From positions 32,851 to 96,850 of the forward strand of contig NZ_SOEZ01000036.1 in assembly GCF_004402215.1 (NCBI RefSeq): 64,000 bases of DNA, given 5' to 3'. Shown here in pieces: positions 9,246 through 18,670 of this stretch. Each line of letters starts with the position of its first letter. The first letter of the stretch is position 1. The position numbers were made by a program, and so were the translations under genes. The DNA comes from Cryobacterium tagatosivorans. GTDB lineage: Bacteria; Actinomycetota; Actinomycetes; Actinomycetales; Microbacteriaceae. Below the pieces are notes generated by a model. The model saw nothing but the letters and a program-made list of their open reading frames with translations, was not told the DNA's origin and did no database searches.

Positions 9246-9304
9246 CCGAACTGTGAGTTTGGCACCTTCCCGGGGCCCGGGAAGGTGCCAAACTCACGGT
9301 TCGG
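9246..9304. repeat. 59-base near-perfect palindrome at the pckA/ABC-exporter convergence
   Basis: The arms at 9246-9274 and 9276-9304 pair over 29 bases around a single central G. The only departure is a T:G wobble (9252/9298). The inner part runs GTGAGTTTGGCACC...GGTGCCAAACTCAC. It is separate from the pckA terminator hairpin, and lies 53 bases before the stop of the convergent exporter gene. It probably acts as a bidirectional terminator; a protein-binding or REP-like role is also possible. Confidence 0.8.
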
Positions 9305-9356
9305 CGATGCAGGCGCGCGCGAGGTTAGGGGCGGGCGCGCGGTTGGGTGAGAGGGG

Positions 9357-11447
9357 TCAGACGAGCAGCTGGTGCTTGGCGAGCTCGCGGTAGAGCGGGG
9401 TGGACGCGACGAGCTCCGAGTGGGTGCCCGTGCCGACGACCCGGCCGTGGTCGAGGACCACGATCTGGTCGGAATCGACCACCGTGGAGAGCCGGTGCGC
9501 GATCACGATCAGGGTGCGGTTGACCGCGACCGCGTCGATCGCCGCGCGCATCTTCTGCTCGTTGACGCCGTCGAGGCTCGAGGTGGATTCGTCGAGCAGC
9601 AGGATGGGCGGCGCGGCCAGCAGCGCCCGCGCGATCGCCAGCCGCTGGCGTTCGCCGCCGGAGAGCATGACGCCCGACTCGCCGACCGCCGCGCCGAGCC
9701 CGGCCGGGTCACGCTCGAGCACCTCGCCGAGGTTGACGGCGTGCAGCACGGCGATGCACTCCTCGTCGGTGGCGTCCGGCGTCGCGAGGGTGAGGTTGTC
9801 GCGCAGCGACCCGGCCAGCACCGGGGCGTCCTGCTCGACGTAGCCGATCTGCGAGCGGAGCGCGGTGCGGTCGAGGGTGCGGATGTCGAGGCCGCCCAGT
9901 CGCACGACCCCGGCGGTGGGGTCGTAGAACCGCTCGATCAGGGCGAGGATCGTGCTCTTGCCGGCGCCGGACGGCCCGACGAGGGCGGTGCGCAGCCCGC
10001 GCGGGGCGCTGAACGAGACGCCGCGGAGCACCGCGCGCGGGCCGGCCGGTGCCGGGCCCGACGTGTCGGCGCCGTCGGCGGCGGCCAGGTTGGCGTCGAT
10101 CAGGTCGGGTTCGGCGAAGACCTCGTCGAGCACGGCGGGGGCGATGATCAGGGTTTCGAGCACCGGGGGCACTTCCGCGGCGGCGATCGAGGCTTCGGCG
10201 GCGGCCAGCGGCGCGGCCTCGGCCCCGGGCTCGGGCTCCACCCCGGGTTCGGCCGAGCCGGCCGGCGCGGGGGCGACCGTGTAGCCGAAGTGCACGTCCT
10301 CGAAGGCGATGGCCGGGGCATCCGGCAGCATCGTCGCGTTGGCGGCGCCGACCGTGATGGCCAGCGGCGCGATGTCGCGGTCGAACTGGTCCTCGGCGGG
10401 CAGGTTGATGATCTCCTCGATCCGGCCGAGGGCGCCGAGCGCCGCGTTGACCGAGGTGATCGCGCCGAAGGCCTGGCCGAGCGGCATGATCATCATGAAC
10501 AGGAAGAGGATGAAGGCGACCAGGTTGGCGACCGTGATTGCGCCGCTGGCGACCCGGAAGCCGCCCACGCCGAGCACGACGAGGAACGACACCTGCATGG
10601 CGATGCCCGCGATCGGCACGACCAGGGCGGAGATCTTCGCGACCTTGATGCCCATCCGCCAGGCGCCGCGGGCGTCCTCCTCGACGACGGCGATCTCGCG
10701 TTCGGTCGCGTTCGAGGCGCGCACGGTGCGCACGGCGCTGATGGCCCGTTCGACGCTGGCTGCGAGGTCGCCGACCTTGGCCTGCGCGGCGGCGCTGGCG
10801 GTGCGGATGCGCTGCGACAGCAGCACAACCGTGACGACAGACGCGGTGATCACGAGCACGGTCAGCCCGAGGAGCACCGGGTCGATGACGAGCATGGCGA
10901 TGAGCGCGCCGACGAAGGTGAGCGACCCGCCGACGGCCTCGACGAGCCCCTGGGTGAGCACCGCGCGGAGCAGGGTCGTGTCGGAGCCGACCCGGGAGAC
11001 GAGGTCGCCGGTGCGCCGGGTGTCGAACTCGCTGATCGGGAGCCGGAGCATCCGGCCGATCAGCTTGCGGCGGCTGGAGAGCACGACGCCTTCGCCGGTG
11101 CGCTGGAGCAGGTAGTGCTGGTAGCCGCTGATCAGGCCGGAGATGACGACGAGGGCGATGAGGGCCCAGACGAGCGCGCCGAGCGGGTCGCCCTTCTGCA
11201 CGATGTCGATCACGCGGCTGACCAGCAGCGGCTGCGCGAGGCTGGCCGCGGCGCCGAGAATGCTCAGCACGATGACGAAGCCGAGCACCTTCTTGTGTTC
11301 GAACAGGTAGGGGAGGAGCTGGCTGAACGTCGCCCGGGGGCCCTCGGGCGTGCCGCCGCGGCGTCCGAACCGGGATTTGGCCGGGGGACGTTCCGAGGAG
11401 GGAAGGGAGGAGGCGGGTGCGGAATCGGCGCTGCGTGTCGTGCTCAC
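9357..11447 (-). CDS. ABC transporter, fused permease and ATPase (exporter type) with an Ala/Pro-rich insertion in the NBD
   Basis: This is a half-transporter of about 696 residues, starting at GTG 11447 (TTG 11450 also possible). Five to six membrane helices lie at about residues 45-335. The nucleotide-binding domain carries Walker A GPSGAGKST (about 492), Q-loop GYVEQD, signature LSGGERQRLAIARALL (about 596), Walker B ILLLDEST and switch IAHRLSTV. It probably works as a dimer exporting drugs, lipids or peptides. Oddity: about 80 residues rich in Ala, Pro and Glu (PAPAGSAEPGVEPEPGAE and onward) separate the A-loop FGYT from the next strand VLRGVSF, where about 12 residues are usual. The frame is intact through the insertion. 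The substrate is unknown. Confidence 0.88.
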   Translation of the reverse strand: MSTTRSADSAPASSLPSSERPPAKSRFGRRGGTPEGPRATFSQLLPYLFEHKKVLGFVIVLSILGAAASLAQPLLVSRVIDIVQKGDPLGALVWALIALVVISGLISGYQHYLLQRTGEGVVLSSRRKLIGRMLRLPISEFDTRRTGDLVSRVGSDTTLLRAVLTQGLVEAVGGSLTFVGALIAMLVIDPVLLGLTVLVITASVVTVVLLSQRIRTASAAAQAKVGDLAASVERAISAVRTVRASNATEREIAVVEEDARGAWRMGIKVAKISALVVPIAGIAMQVSFLVVLGVGGFRVASGAITVANLVAFILFLFMMIMPLGQAFGAITSVNAALGALGRIEEIINLPAEDQFDRDIAPLAITVGAANATMLPDAPAIAFEDVHFGYTVAPAPAGSAEPGVEPEPGAEAAPLAAAEASIAAAEVPPVLETLIIAPAVLDEVFAEPDLIDANLAAADGADTSGPAPAGPRAVLRGVSFSAPRGLRTALVGPSGAGKSTILALIERFYDPTAGVVRLGGLDIRTLDRTALRSQIGYVEQDAPVLAGSLRDNLTLATPDATDEECIAVLHAVNLGEVLERDPAGLGAAVGESGVMLSGGERQRLAIARALLAAPPILLLDESTSSLDGVNEQKMRAAIDAVAVNRTLIVIAHRLSTVVDSDQIVVLDHGRVVGTGTHSELVASTPLYRELAKHQLLV

Positions 11448-11501
11448 CAACCGAGTTTACTTCCCGGGCGGAGGCCTCCGATCGGTCTACAGTGGGGAAC
11501 T

Positions 11502-12424
<923 letters not shown>

Positions 12425-12428
<4 letters not shown>

Positions 12429-13279
12429 GCACCGTGCACAGTGCGGGCGGCACGGGCACCGTGGCCGAGCAGGCCATCGCCGGGGCGGTCCGGCCGCGCC
12501 GCTGGGGGTCGTGGTACGTCGCCGAGCACCGGTTCCGGGTCATGCGCTCCTACGCGCAGACGGTCGTGGTCACGGCCATCGGCAACCCGCTGATCTACCT
12601 GTACGCGATGGGCGTCGGCCTGGCCACCCTCGTCGACGGCAACCTCGGCCCGGAGGCCGTCGACGGCGTCAGCTACCTCGCCTTCGTGGCCCCGGCGCTG
12701 CTGGCCAGCGCGGCCATCTCGGTCGCCTCCGAGGAGTTCAGCTACCCGGTCATGCTCGGCTTCAAGTGGAACCCGGTCTTCTACGGCATGAATGCCTCGC
12801 CGATCCAGCCGGGGCAGATCATCAACGGGATCGTCATCTCGGTGACCGTGCGGATGTTCGTCACCCTGGGCATCTACTTCGGCTTCATGCTCCTCTTCGG
12901 CGCGGTCCCGTCGCCGATCGGCTTCCTCGCCGCCTTCGCCGCGCTGCTCACCGGGCTCGGCCTCGGCGCCCTGCTGATGGGCTACACGGCCACGATCATC
13001 GACGACAACGGCCAGCTCGTCATGGTCATGCGGTTCATCATCCTGCCGATGACCCTGTTCTCTGGCACGTTCTTCCCGCTCAGCGTGTTGCCGATCTACC
13101 TCCAGTGGATCGGCTGGATCTCCCCGCTCTGGCACGGCACCGAACTCGCCCGCGTCTTCGCCTACGGGGCGAGCGAACCGATCTGGCTGACCGTCGTGCA
13201 CGTGCTCTACCTGTCCGCGCTGCTCTTCACCGGCTGGACCTGGGCCCGGCGCGTCACCGTGCGGAGGCTGAACAAGTGA
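12425..13279 (+). CDS. ABC-2 type transporter permease
   Basis: A 284-residue membrane protein of the ABC-2/DrrB-NodJ family. About six transmembrane helices are seen from AQTVVVTAIGNPLIYLYAMGVG through LPMTLFSGTFFPLSVLP to the C-terminal VVHVLYLSALLFTGWTWARR. The conserved F-S-G-T-F-F-P motif lies in helix five. It overlaps the ATPase gene by ATGA and the second permease by GTGA. The three proteins therefore probably form one exporter with a heterodimeric membrane unit. The cargo could be an antibiotic, a polyketide or a lipid-linked sugar; the sequence does not say. Confidence 0.88.
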
Positions 13280-14106
13280 CGGATTCCGACACCTCGGTGG
13301 CAGCATCCGTCACCGCCGCCCGGCCGATGCGCGCGCTCTACGCCGGCAACGCCCGCAGCGTCATGCAGCGCGGCTGGCGGGCGACACGAAGCTCCAACTG
13401 GATGATCGTGGTGAGCGGCTTCTTCGAGCCGATCTTCTACCTGCTCTCGATGGGGCTCGGCCTCGGCGCGCTGATCGGAACGATAACCACCGAAACGGGC
13501 GAGGAGGTGCCGTACGCGGCGTTCATCGCGCCGGCCCTGCTCGCCGTCTCGGCGATGAACGGCGCGATCTACGACTCGACCTGGAACGTGTTCTTCAAGA
13601 TGCAGTTCGCGAAACTGTACGAGGGGATGCTCTCGACCTCGCTCGGGCCGCTGGATGTCGCGCTCGGCGAGATCTCCCTGGCGCTGCTGCGCGGCGCCAT
13701 CTACGCGACCGGCTTCATGCTCGTCATGCAGGCGCTCGGGCTGAACCTGTCCTGGTGGGCGCTGCTCGCGCTTCCGGCCGTGCTGCTGATCGCGTTCGGC
13801 TTCGCCAGCGTGGGCATGGCGATCACGAGCTACATGAAGACGTTCCAGCAGATGGACTGGATCAACCTGTTCCTGCTGCCGATGTTCCTGTTCTCGGCCA
13901 CGTTCTACCCGCTCAGCGTGTACCCGCAGGGCATCCAGTACGTCATCCAGGCGCTGCCGCTCTGGCACGGGGTGGAGCTCGTGCGCGGGCTGACCACGGG
14001 GCTGGTCGGGCCGGGGATGCTCTGGCACGTGCTCTACTACGTCGTGATGATCCTCGTCGGCCTGGTCTTCACGACCCGCCGGCTGCGCGTCCTCTTCCTC
14101 GACTAA
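13276..14106 (+). CDS. ABC-2 type transporter permease, second subunit
   Basis: A 276-residue paralogue of the preceding permease starting at GTG 13276, whose GTGA overlaps the previous stop. The helices include GFFEPIFYLLSMGLGLGALIG, ALLALPAVLLIAFGFASVGM and LPMFLFSATFYPLSVYP, the last mirroring the F-S-G-T-F-F-P motif of its partner. An alternative longer reading frame from 12511 is a shadow of the partner gene and is discarded. A 63-base palindrome begins 6 bases after the stop and marks the end of the operon. Confidence 0.88.
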   Translation: MTDSDTSVAASVTAARPMRALYAGNARSVMQRGWRATRSSNWMIVVSGFFEPIFYLLSMGLGLGALIGTITTETGEEVPYAAFIAPALLAVSAMNGAIYDSTWNVFFKMQFAKLYEGMLSTSLGPLDVALGEISLALLRGAIYATGFMLVMQALGLNLSWWALLALPAVLLIAFGFASVGMAITSYMKTFQQMDWINLFLLPMFLFSATFYPLSVYPQGIQYVIQALPLWHGVELVRGLTTGLVGPGMLWHVLYYVVMILVGLVFTTRRLRVLFLD

Positions 14107-14112
14107 GCTGCC

Positions 14113-14175
14113 CCGCGAAACCGCAGTTGTGCGTCCTAAAACGTCGTTTTAGCGCGCACAACTGCGGTTTCGCGG
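14113..14175. repeat. 63-base palindrome sharing its arms with the copy at 53609
   Basis: The outer arms pair over 21 bases (14113-14133 with 14155-14175; core GCGAAACCGCAGTTGTGCG). An inner stem CTAAAACG/CGTTTTAG closes on one central T at 14144. Only positions 14134-14135 mispair. It fills nearly the whole 84-base gap between convergent genes. The same outer arm recurs at 53609. Confidence 0.85.
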
Positions 14176-14190
14176 CATGCCGCGGGGAGG

Positions 14191-15546
14191 TCAGGCCTCG
14201 ATGTCGATGTCCTTCGTCTCCCGGGTGAGCAGGAGCGCGACCAGGGTGACCACGGCCATCACCGACAGGTAGACGCCGACCAGGACGGGGCTGCCCTCGC
14301 CGAGGGTCCACAGCCAGATGGCGATGAACGGCGCCACCGCGGCGCCGAGGATCGAGCTCATGTTGTAGGCGAACGCCGAGCCGGTGTAGCGCACGCTCGT
14401 CGGGAACAGCTCGGGCAGCAGCGCGCCCATCGGTCCGAACGTCATGCCCATCAGCGAGAAGCCGAGGATGAGGAAGAACATCACGCCGAAGAACCCGCCG
14501 CCGAGCAGCGGCACGAAGAGCAGGCCGAACACGATGATGCCCAGGGTCACGACGATGAGCGTCTTGCGACGCCCGTGTTTGTCGGCCCACGGCCCGGAGG
14601 CGAGCGTGAAGACGCCGAAGAACACCACGCCGATGATCATCATCAGGATGAAGTTGTTGTAGCTGTAGCCGAGGCCCGGCACCGGGGCATCCGTCGCGCC
14701 GCGGCCGTAGCCGAGCGTGAACGTGGTCATCAGGTAGAACAGCACGTAGGTGGCCAGCATGATGAACGTGCCGAGGATGAGTTCGCGCCAGTTGGACTTG
14801 AACACGGCCGCCAGCGGCAGCTTCTCGACGCGCTTGGCGGCGACGACCTTGGTGAACGCCTCGCTCTCGACCAGGCGCAGTCGCACCCAGAGGCCGACGA
14901 TCACCATCACGGCGGAGAAGAGGAAGGGGATGCGCCAGGCCCACTCGAGGAACGCGTCCGAGGGGCGGGTCGGGTCGGTGGACGGCAGGGCCAGGGCGAT
15001 CGCCAGGAACAGGCCGTTGGCGATGATGAAGCCGAGCGGGGCGCCGACCTGGGGGAACGTCCCGTACCAGGCGCGTTTGCCGGCCGGGGCGTTCTCGGTC
15101 GCGACCAGGGCCGCGCCGCTCCACTCGCCGCCGAGGGCGAAGCCCTGGGCGAGGCGCAGCACCACGAGCAGGGCCGGGGCGAGCCAGCCGATCATGGCGT
15201 AGGTGGGGAGCAGGCCGATCAGGAAGGTGGCGATGCCCATCGTCAGCAGGGCGCCGACGAGGGTCGCCTTGCGGCCCTTCTTGTCTCCGAAGTGGCCGAA
15301 GAACAGCGCGCCGAGCGGGCGGGCGACCATCGCGGCGCCGAAGACGGCGAACGAGGCGAGCAGCGCCGTTGTCTCGTTACCGGTGGGGAAGAAGAGGTGC
15401 GGGAAGACCAGGACCGCCGCCGTCGCGTAGACGTAGAAGTCGTAGAACTCGATGGTCGTGCCGATCAGGCTCGCGAGGATGACGCGACTGCGCGGGTTGA
15501 CGGGCGCTGCGGTTGGCGGCGACACTGCCGTTGTTGGTGCTGACAT
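14191..15546 (-). CDS. MFS transporter, metabolite:proton symporter (MHS) type
   Basis: A 451-residue, twelve-helix permease of the MHS branch (shikimate/alpha-ketoglutarate/proline-betaine permease relatives). The diagnostic opening is LIGTTIEFYDFYVYATAAVLVFPHLFFP. The cytoplasmic loop motif GxLxDrxGRR appears as GHFGDKKGRKATL between helices 2 and 3, and again as GPWADKHGRRKTLI. FALGGEWSGAALVATENAP is also typical. ATG 15546 is preferred: the frame is open upstream to 15990, but that part overlaps another gene and lacks family similarity. The substrate is probably an organic acid or osmolyte, unresolved. A palindrome lies beyond its 3' end. Confidence 0.9.
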   Translation of the reverse strand: MSAPTTAVSPPTAAPVNPRSRVILASLIGTTIEFYDFYVYATAAVLVFPHLFFPTGNETTALLASFAVFGAAMVARPLGALFFGHFGDKKGRKATLVGALLTMGIATFLIGLLPTYAMIGWLAPALLVVLRLAQGFALGGEWSGAALVATENAPAGKRAWYGTFPQVGAPLGFIIANGLFLAIALALPSTDPTRPSDAFLEWAWRIPFLFSAVMVIVGLWVRLRLVESEAFTKVVAAKRVEKLPLAAVFKSNWRELILGTFIMLATYVLFYLMTTFTLGYGRGATDAPVPGLGYSYNNFILMMIIGVVFFGVFTLASGPWADKHGRRKTLIVVTLGIIVFGLLFVPLLGGGFFGVMFFLILGFSLMGMTFGPMGALLPELFPTSVRYTGSAFAYNMSSILGAAVAPFIAIWLWTLGEGSPVLVGVYLSVMAVVTLVALLLTRETKDIDIEA

Positions 15547-15578
15547 GAGGGAGGGTGCTCCGAGACATTTTGCCGTGC

Positions 15579-15597
15579 AGGCCGCGGTCTGCGGCCT
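15579..15597 (-). terminator. Small hairpin between the ABM-domain gene and the symporter gene
   Basis: The arms AGGCCGC and GCGGCCT surround a 5-base loop in the 59-base gap between two tandem minus-strand genes. It could weakly terminate the upstream transcript; no T-run follows. Confidence 0.3.
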
Positions 15598-15605
15598 TTG
15601 GCACC

Positions 15606-15923
15606 CTAATGCCCGGAAGCGGCGGGGCGCGAATCCGCGCCCGAGGCGTCCTCGAGGTACAGCGTCTCCGCCGGGCGGGTTTCCCAGAGGTCGAACGGGT
15701 CGTCGGCCACGGCCGCGAAGATCGCCGCGCCGGCGGCCTCGAAGGCCTCTCGGCTCGCCCAGGTGGCGATGCCGACGAGGCGGAGGCCGTCCACTTCGCG
15801 CCACGGCCCCATCCGGATGAGCCCGGCAGCCCCGCGAGAGGCGGCCTCGACCCGGTGCATCGAGGCCAGCACCGCGTCGCGGTATTCCGGGCGCGGATGA
15901 TGGATCGCGACGTGGGTGAACAT
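15606..15923 (-). CDS. Antibiotic biosynthesis monooxygenase (ABM)-like dimeric alpha-beta barrel protein
   Basis: A small protein of 105 residues. The FTHVAIHHPRPEYRDAVLASMHRVEAAS start and WASREAFEAAGAAIFAAV centre fit the ferredoxin-like ABM/EthD fold. In that fold an N-terminal strand, two helices and a C-terminal strand dimerise around a hydrophobic pocket. Members range from true monooxygenases to stress proteins of unknown function, and no catalytic residue can be assigned. The gene abuts the next minus-strand gene (start 15923, neighbour stop 15924), so the two are probably co-transcribed. Confidence 0.65.
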   Translation of the reverse strand: MFTHVAIHHPRPEYRDAVLASMHRVEAASRGAAGLIRMGPWREVDGLRLVGIATWASREAFEAAGAAIFAAVADDPFDLWETRPAETLYLEDASGADSRPAASGH

Positions 15924-16280
15924 CTACTTCCAGAGCACCGCGACGGCGATGTTCGCGACGGTGAGCCCGCCGATGGCCCAGAGGACCCACGAGGGGGCGA
16001 GGGGCTTCTTGCGGTACCGGATCACGAGCACCGTGATCACGATGAGCACGACCAGCTTGACGGCGATCTTGGCGTTGTCGATCTCGCCCGGCTCCGCCAT
16101 CTGCACGAGGCCGACGAGCAGGAGACCGGTCACCAGCTGGGTCAGCGCGCCGTGGAACATCGCGGCGATGACCTTGCCCTTGCCGGCGATGGTGTCTTTC
16201 ACCTGCACCAGGAACCCGCCGAGCAGCGAGGCGAGGCCGATGAAGTGCAGGATGACGAGTATGCCGATCAGGAGTTCCAT
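15924..16280 (-). CDS. Small integral membrane protein of unknown function
   Basis: A 118-residue protein with four predicted membrane helices: LLIGILVILHFIGLASLLGGF, MFHGALTQLVTGLLLVGL, KIAVKLVVLIVITVLVIRY and WVLWAIGGLTVANIAVAVLW. His residues in helices 1 and 2 (HFIG, FHGA) recall four-helix membrane proteins of the CopD/DUF2269 kind, but the match is too weak to claim metal or haem binding. It ends directly against the ABM-like gene, and its start is 28 bases from the ribH stop. Its relation to riboflavin synthesis, if any, is unknown. Confidence 0.65.
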   Translation of the reverse strand: MELLIGILVILHFIGLASLLGGFLVQVKDTIAGKGKVIAAMFHGALTQLVTGLLLVGLVQMAEPGEIDNAKIAVKLVVLIVITVLVIRYRKKPLAPSWVLWAIGGLTVANIAVAVLWK

Positions 16281-16308
16281 GCCGCCAGCCTAGGGGACGG
16301 CGCGCACC

Positions 16309-16782
16309 TCACCGGGAGGCGAGCTCCCGCAGCAGCCGAGCCGTCGCGATCGCCGCGGAGGCGGCCTCCTCGCCCTTGTCTTCCTTCGAGCCGGGCAGCC
16401 CGGCCCGGTCGAGCCCCTGCTGCTCGTCGTCGAGGGTGAGCACGCCGAAGCCGACGGGCTTGCCGGCGTCCAGCGCCACCCGGGTGAGGCCATCCGTCGC
16501 CGCCGCCGACACGTACTCGAAGTGTGGGGTGCCGCCGCGGATGATCACGCCGAGCGCGACCACCGCATCCGCCCCGTTGTCGAGGGCGACCTTGCAGGCG
16601 ACCGGCAGCTCGAAGCTGCCCGGCACCCGCACGAGGGAGTACGTCGCGCCGGATGCCTCGAGCACGCGGGTCGCGCCGGCGATCAGCCCGTCGGTGATCA
16701 CGTCGTGCCACCGCCCGGCCACGATCACGACGGTGAGGCCGGTTCCGTCGACGGTCAGCTCGGGAGATCCTGCTCCGCTCAC
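16309..16782 (-). CDS. ribH: 6,7-dimethyl-8-ribityllumazine synthase
   Basis: This condenses 5-amino-6-ribitylaminouracil with 3,4-dihydroxy-2-butanone 4-phosphate, the penultimate riboflavin step. The 157-residue protein carries [30 protein letters not shown] and [24 protein letters not shown], the usual active-site segments; the His in TPHFEYV is in the family's catalytic position. Its start overlaps the ribBA stop by 4 bases. It is the last gene of the ribD-ribE-ribBA-ribH operon under the FMN riboswitch. Confidence 0.95.
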   Translation of the reverse strand: MSGAGSPELTVDGTGLTVVIVAGRWHDVITDGLIAGATRVLEASGATYSLVRVPGSFELPVACKVALDNGADAVVALGVIIRGGTPHFEYVSAAATDGLTRVALDAGKPVGFGVLTLDDEQQGLDRAGLPGSKEDKGEEAASAAIATARLLRELASR

Positions 16783-18041
16783 AGTGCGAGTCCTTTCAAC
16801 ATGTGGTGCTCCTCGATGTGGTGGCCCATCCGGTCGCGCTTGGCGGCCAGGTAGTCCTCGTTGTGGCTGCCGATGCCCACGACCAGCGGGACGCGCTCGA
16901 CCACGGCGACGCCGTGCAACTCGAGCTGGCGCACCTTCTCCGGGTTGTTGGTCAGCAGGCGCACCGAGGTCAGCCCCATCTGGTGCAGGATGCCGGTGGC
17001 CGCCCCGTAGTCGCGGGAGTCACCCGGCAGGCCCAGCGCCAGGTTCGCGTCGAGGGTGTCGAGTCCGTCTTCCTGCAGCTTGTAGGCGCGCAGCTTGTTG
17101 ATCAGCCCGATGCCGCGACCCTCCTGGCCGCGCAGGTAGACCACGACGCCGCCCTCGCGCTGGATGGTCTCCAGCGCCGCGTCCAGCTGCGGCCCGCACT
17201 CGCACTTGAGCGAGCCGAACGCCTCGCCGGTCAGGCATTCGGAGTGCACCCGGACCAGGGCGCCGTCGGCCGGGGTGCCCGAGACGATCGCGACGTGGTC
17301 GGCCCCGGTCATCCGGTCGCGGTAGGCCCGCATCTGGAACGCGCCGTGCGTGGTCGGCACGGTCGTCTCCACCTCGAAGTCCACCCGCGGCGACGCGGGG
17401 ATGGGGCTGATCGTGGGCAGGTCGGTGTCGCAGTGGAACTCCTGCAGGTACTCGATCAGCTCCTTGATCGTGATCACGAGCACGCCCTCGCGCTCGCCGA
17501 GTTCGATCAGGCCGGGCAGGCGCATCATCTCGCCGTCCTCGGCGACGATCTCGGCGATCCCGGCGACCGGCACGAGGCCGGCCAGCTTCATCAGGTCGAC
17601 CGCGGCCTCGGTGTGGCCGTCGCGCTCGCGCACCCCGCCGTCCACGGCGCGCAAGGGCAGGATGTGGCCGGGCCGGTGCAGGCTGGCCGGGGTGGAGATC
17701 GGGTCGGCCAGCACCCGGAGGGTGTGGGCCCGGTCGGCGGCGCTGATGCCGGTGCTCAGGCGATCGGCCGCATCCACCGACACGGTGTAGGCGGTGCCGC
17801 GAACATCCTCGTTGTTCAACACCATCATCGGCAGGTCGAGCTGGTCGGCGATGTCGTTGGTCATCGGCGCGCAGATGAAGCCGGACGAATAGCGCACCGT
17901 CCAGGCGATCCACTCCTGCGTGGCCATCTGGGCGGAGATGATCACGTCGCCCTCGTTCTCCCGGCCCTCGTCGTCGGCGACGATGACCGGTTTGCCGAGG
18001 CGCAGCGCCTCGAGGGCGGTGGGGATGTCGGCGAGGCTCAT
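16779..18041 (-). CDS. ribBA: Bifunctional 3,4-dihydroxy-2-butanone 4-phosphate synthase / GTP cyclohydrolase II
   Basis: The 420-residue protein supplies both precursors of lumazine. The N-terminal RibB half (about 1-200) has [12 protein letters not shown] and the HTEAAVDL loop. The C-terminal RibA half has [18 protein letters not shown], whose three Cys bind zinc, and [13 protein letters not shown] 18041 ([13 protein letters not shown]) overlaps the ribE stop by 4 bases and is preferred; the longer open frame to 18197 lies inside ribE. Full length and intact motifs suggest both activities are present. Confidence 0.95.
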   Translation of the reverse strand: MSLADIPTALEALRLGKPVIVADDEGRENEGDVIISAQMATQEWIAWTVRYSSGFICAPMTNDIADQLDLPMMVLNNEDVRGTAYTVSVDAADRLSTGISAADRAHTLRVLADPISTPASLHRPGHILPLRAVDGGVRERDGHTEAAVDLMKLAGLVPVAGIAEIVAEDGEMMRLPGLIELGEREGVLVITIKELIEYLQEFHCDTDLPTISPIPASPRVDFEVETTVPTTHGAFQMRAYRDRMTGADHVAIVSGTPADGALVRVHSECLTGEAFGSLKCECGPQLDAALETIQREGGVVVYLRGQEGRGIGLINKLRAYKLQEDGLDTLDANLALGLPGDSRDYGAATGILHQMGLTSVRLLTNNPEKVRQLELHGVAVVERVPLVVGIGSHNEDYLAAKRDRMGHHIEEHHMLKGLAL

Positions 18042-18670
18042 GATGCGCTCCTTTGTGTTGCCGCGTCTGCCAGGGCGAGCATGCGCTCGACATGACGGGC
18101 GAGGATATCTGTTTCGATGTTGACGTGATCGCCGGCCGCGGCCTGGCCGAGCGTGGTGGCGGTGAGGGTTTCGGGGATCAGTGAGACCTCGAACCACTGG
18201 TCTGGTTCGCCGGCCGGGCTGATGTTGCTGACCGTGAGGGAGACCCCGTCGATGGCGATCGAGCCCTTGTTCGTGACGAGCGGGGCAAGGTCGGGGGACA
18301 GGCTGAACCGGAGCACGCTCCAGGCGTCGCCGGGGATGACGCCGAGCACGGTGCTCGTGCCGTCGATGTGGCCCTGCACGATGTGGCCGCCGAGCCGGCC
18401 GCCGACGAGCGCGGCGCGCTCGAGGTTCACCGGCTGGCCGGCCACCGCGGCGTCGAGGGTCGACATCGAGAGCGTCTGCGCCATCACGTCGGCCGTGAAG
18501 GTGTCCGGCGTGCGGTCGACGACGGTGAGGCAGACGCCGCTGACCGAGATCGAGTCGCCGTGGCCCGCGTCGGCGACCACCAGGGGAGCGCGGATGGTGA
18601 AGCGGGCGGCATCCGTCGTTCGATCGATGCGCTCGATCCGGCCGAGCTCCTCAATGATTCCGGTGAACAT
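18038..18670 (-). CDS. ribE: Riboflavin synthase, alpha subunit
   Basis: This dismutates two lumazines to riboflavin and the ribityl pyrimidine. The 210-residue protein opens with the classical MFTGIIEELG and consists of two lumazine-binding barrels. The second repeat contains KGSIAIDGVSLTV, mirroring DSISVSGVCLTV in the first. The start at ATG 18670 overlaps the ribD 3' end by 20 bases. Confidence 0.95.
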   Translation of the reverse strand: MFTGIIEELGRIERIDRTTDAARFTIRAPLVVADAGHGDSISVSGVCLTVVDRTPDTFTADVMAQTLSMSTLDAAVAGQPVNLERAALVGGRLGGHIVQGHIDGTSTVLGVIPGDAWSVLRFSLSPDLAPLVTNKGSIAIDGVSLTVSNISPAGEPDQWFEVSLIPETLTATTLGQAAAGDHVNIETDILARHVERMLALADAATQRSAS

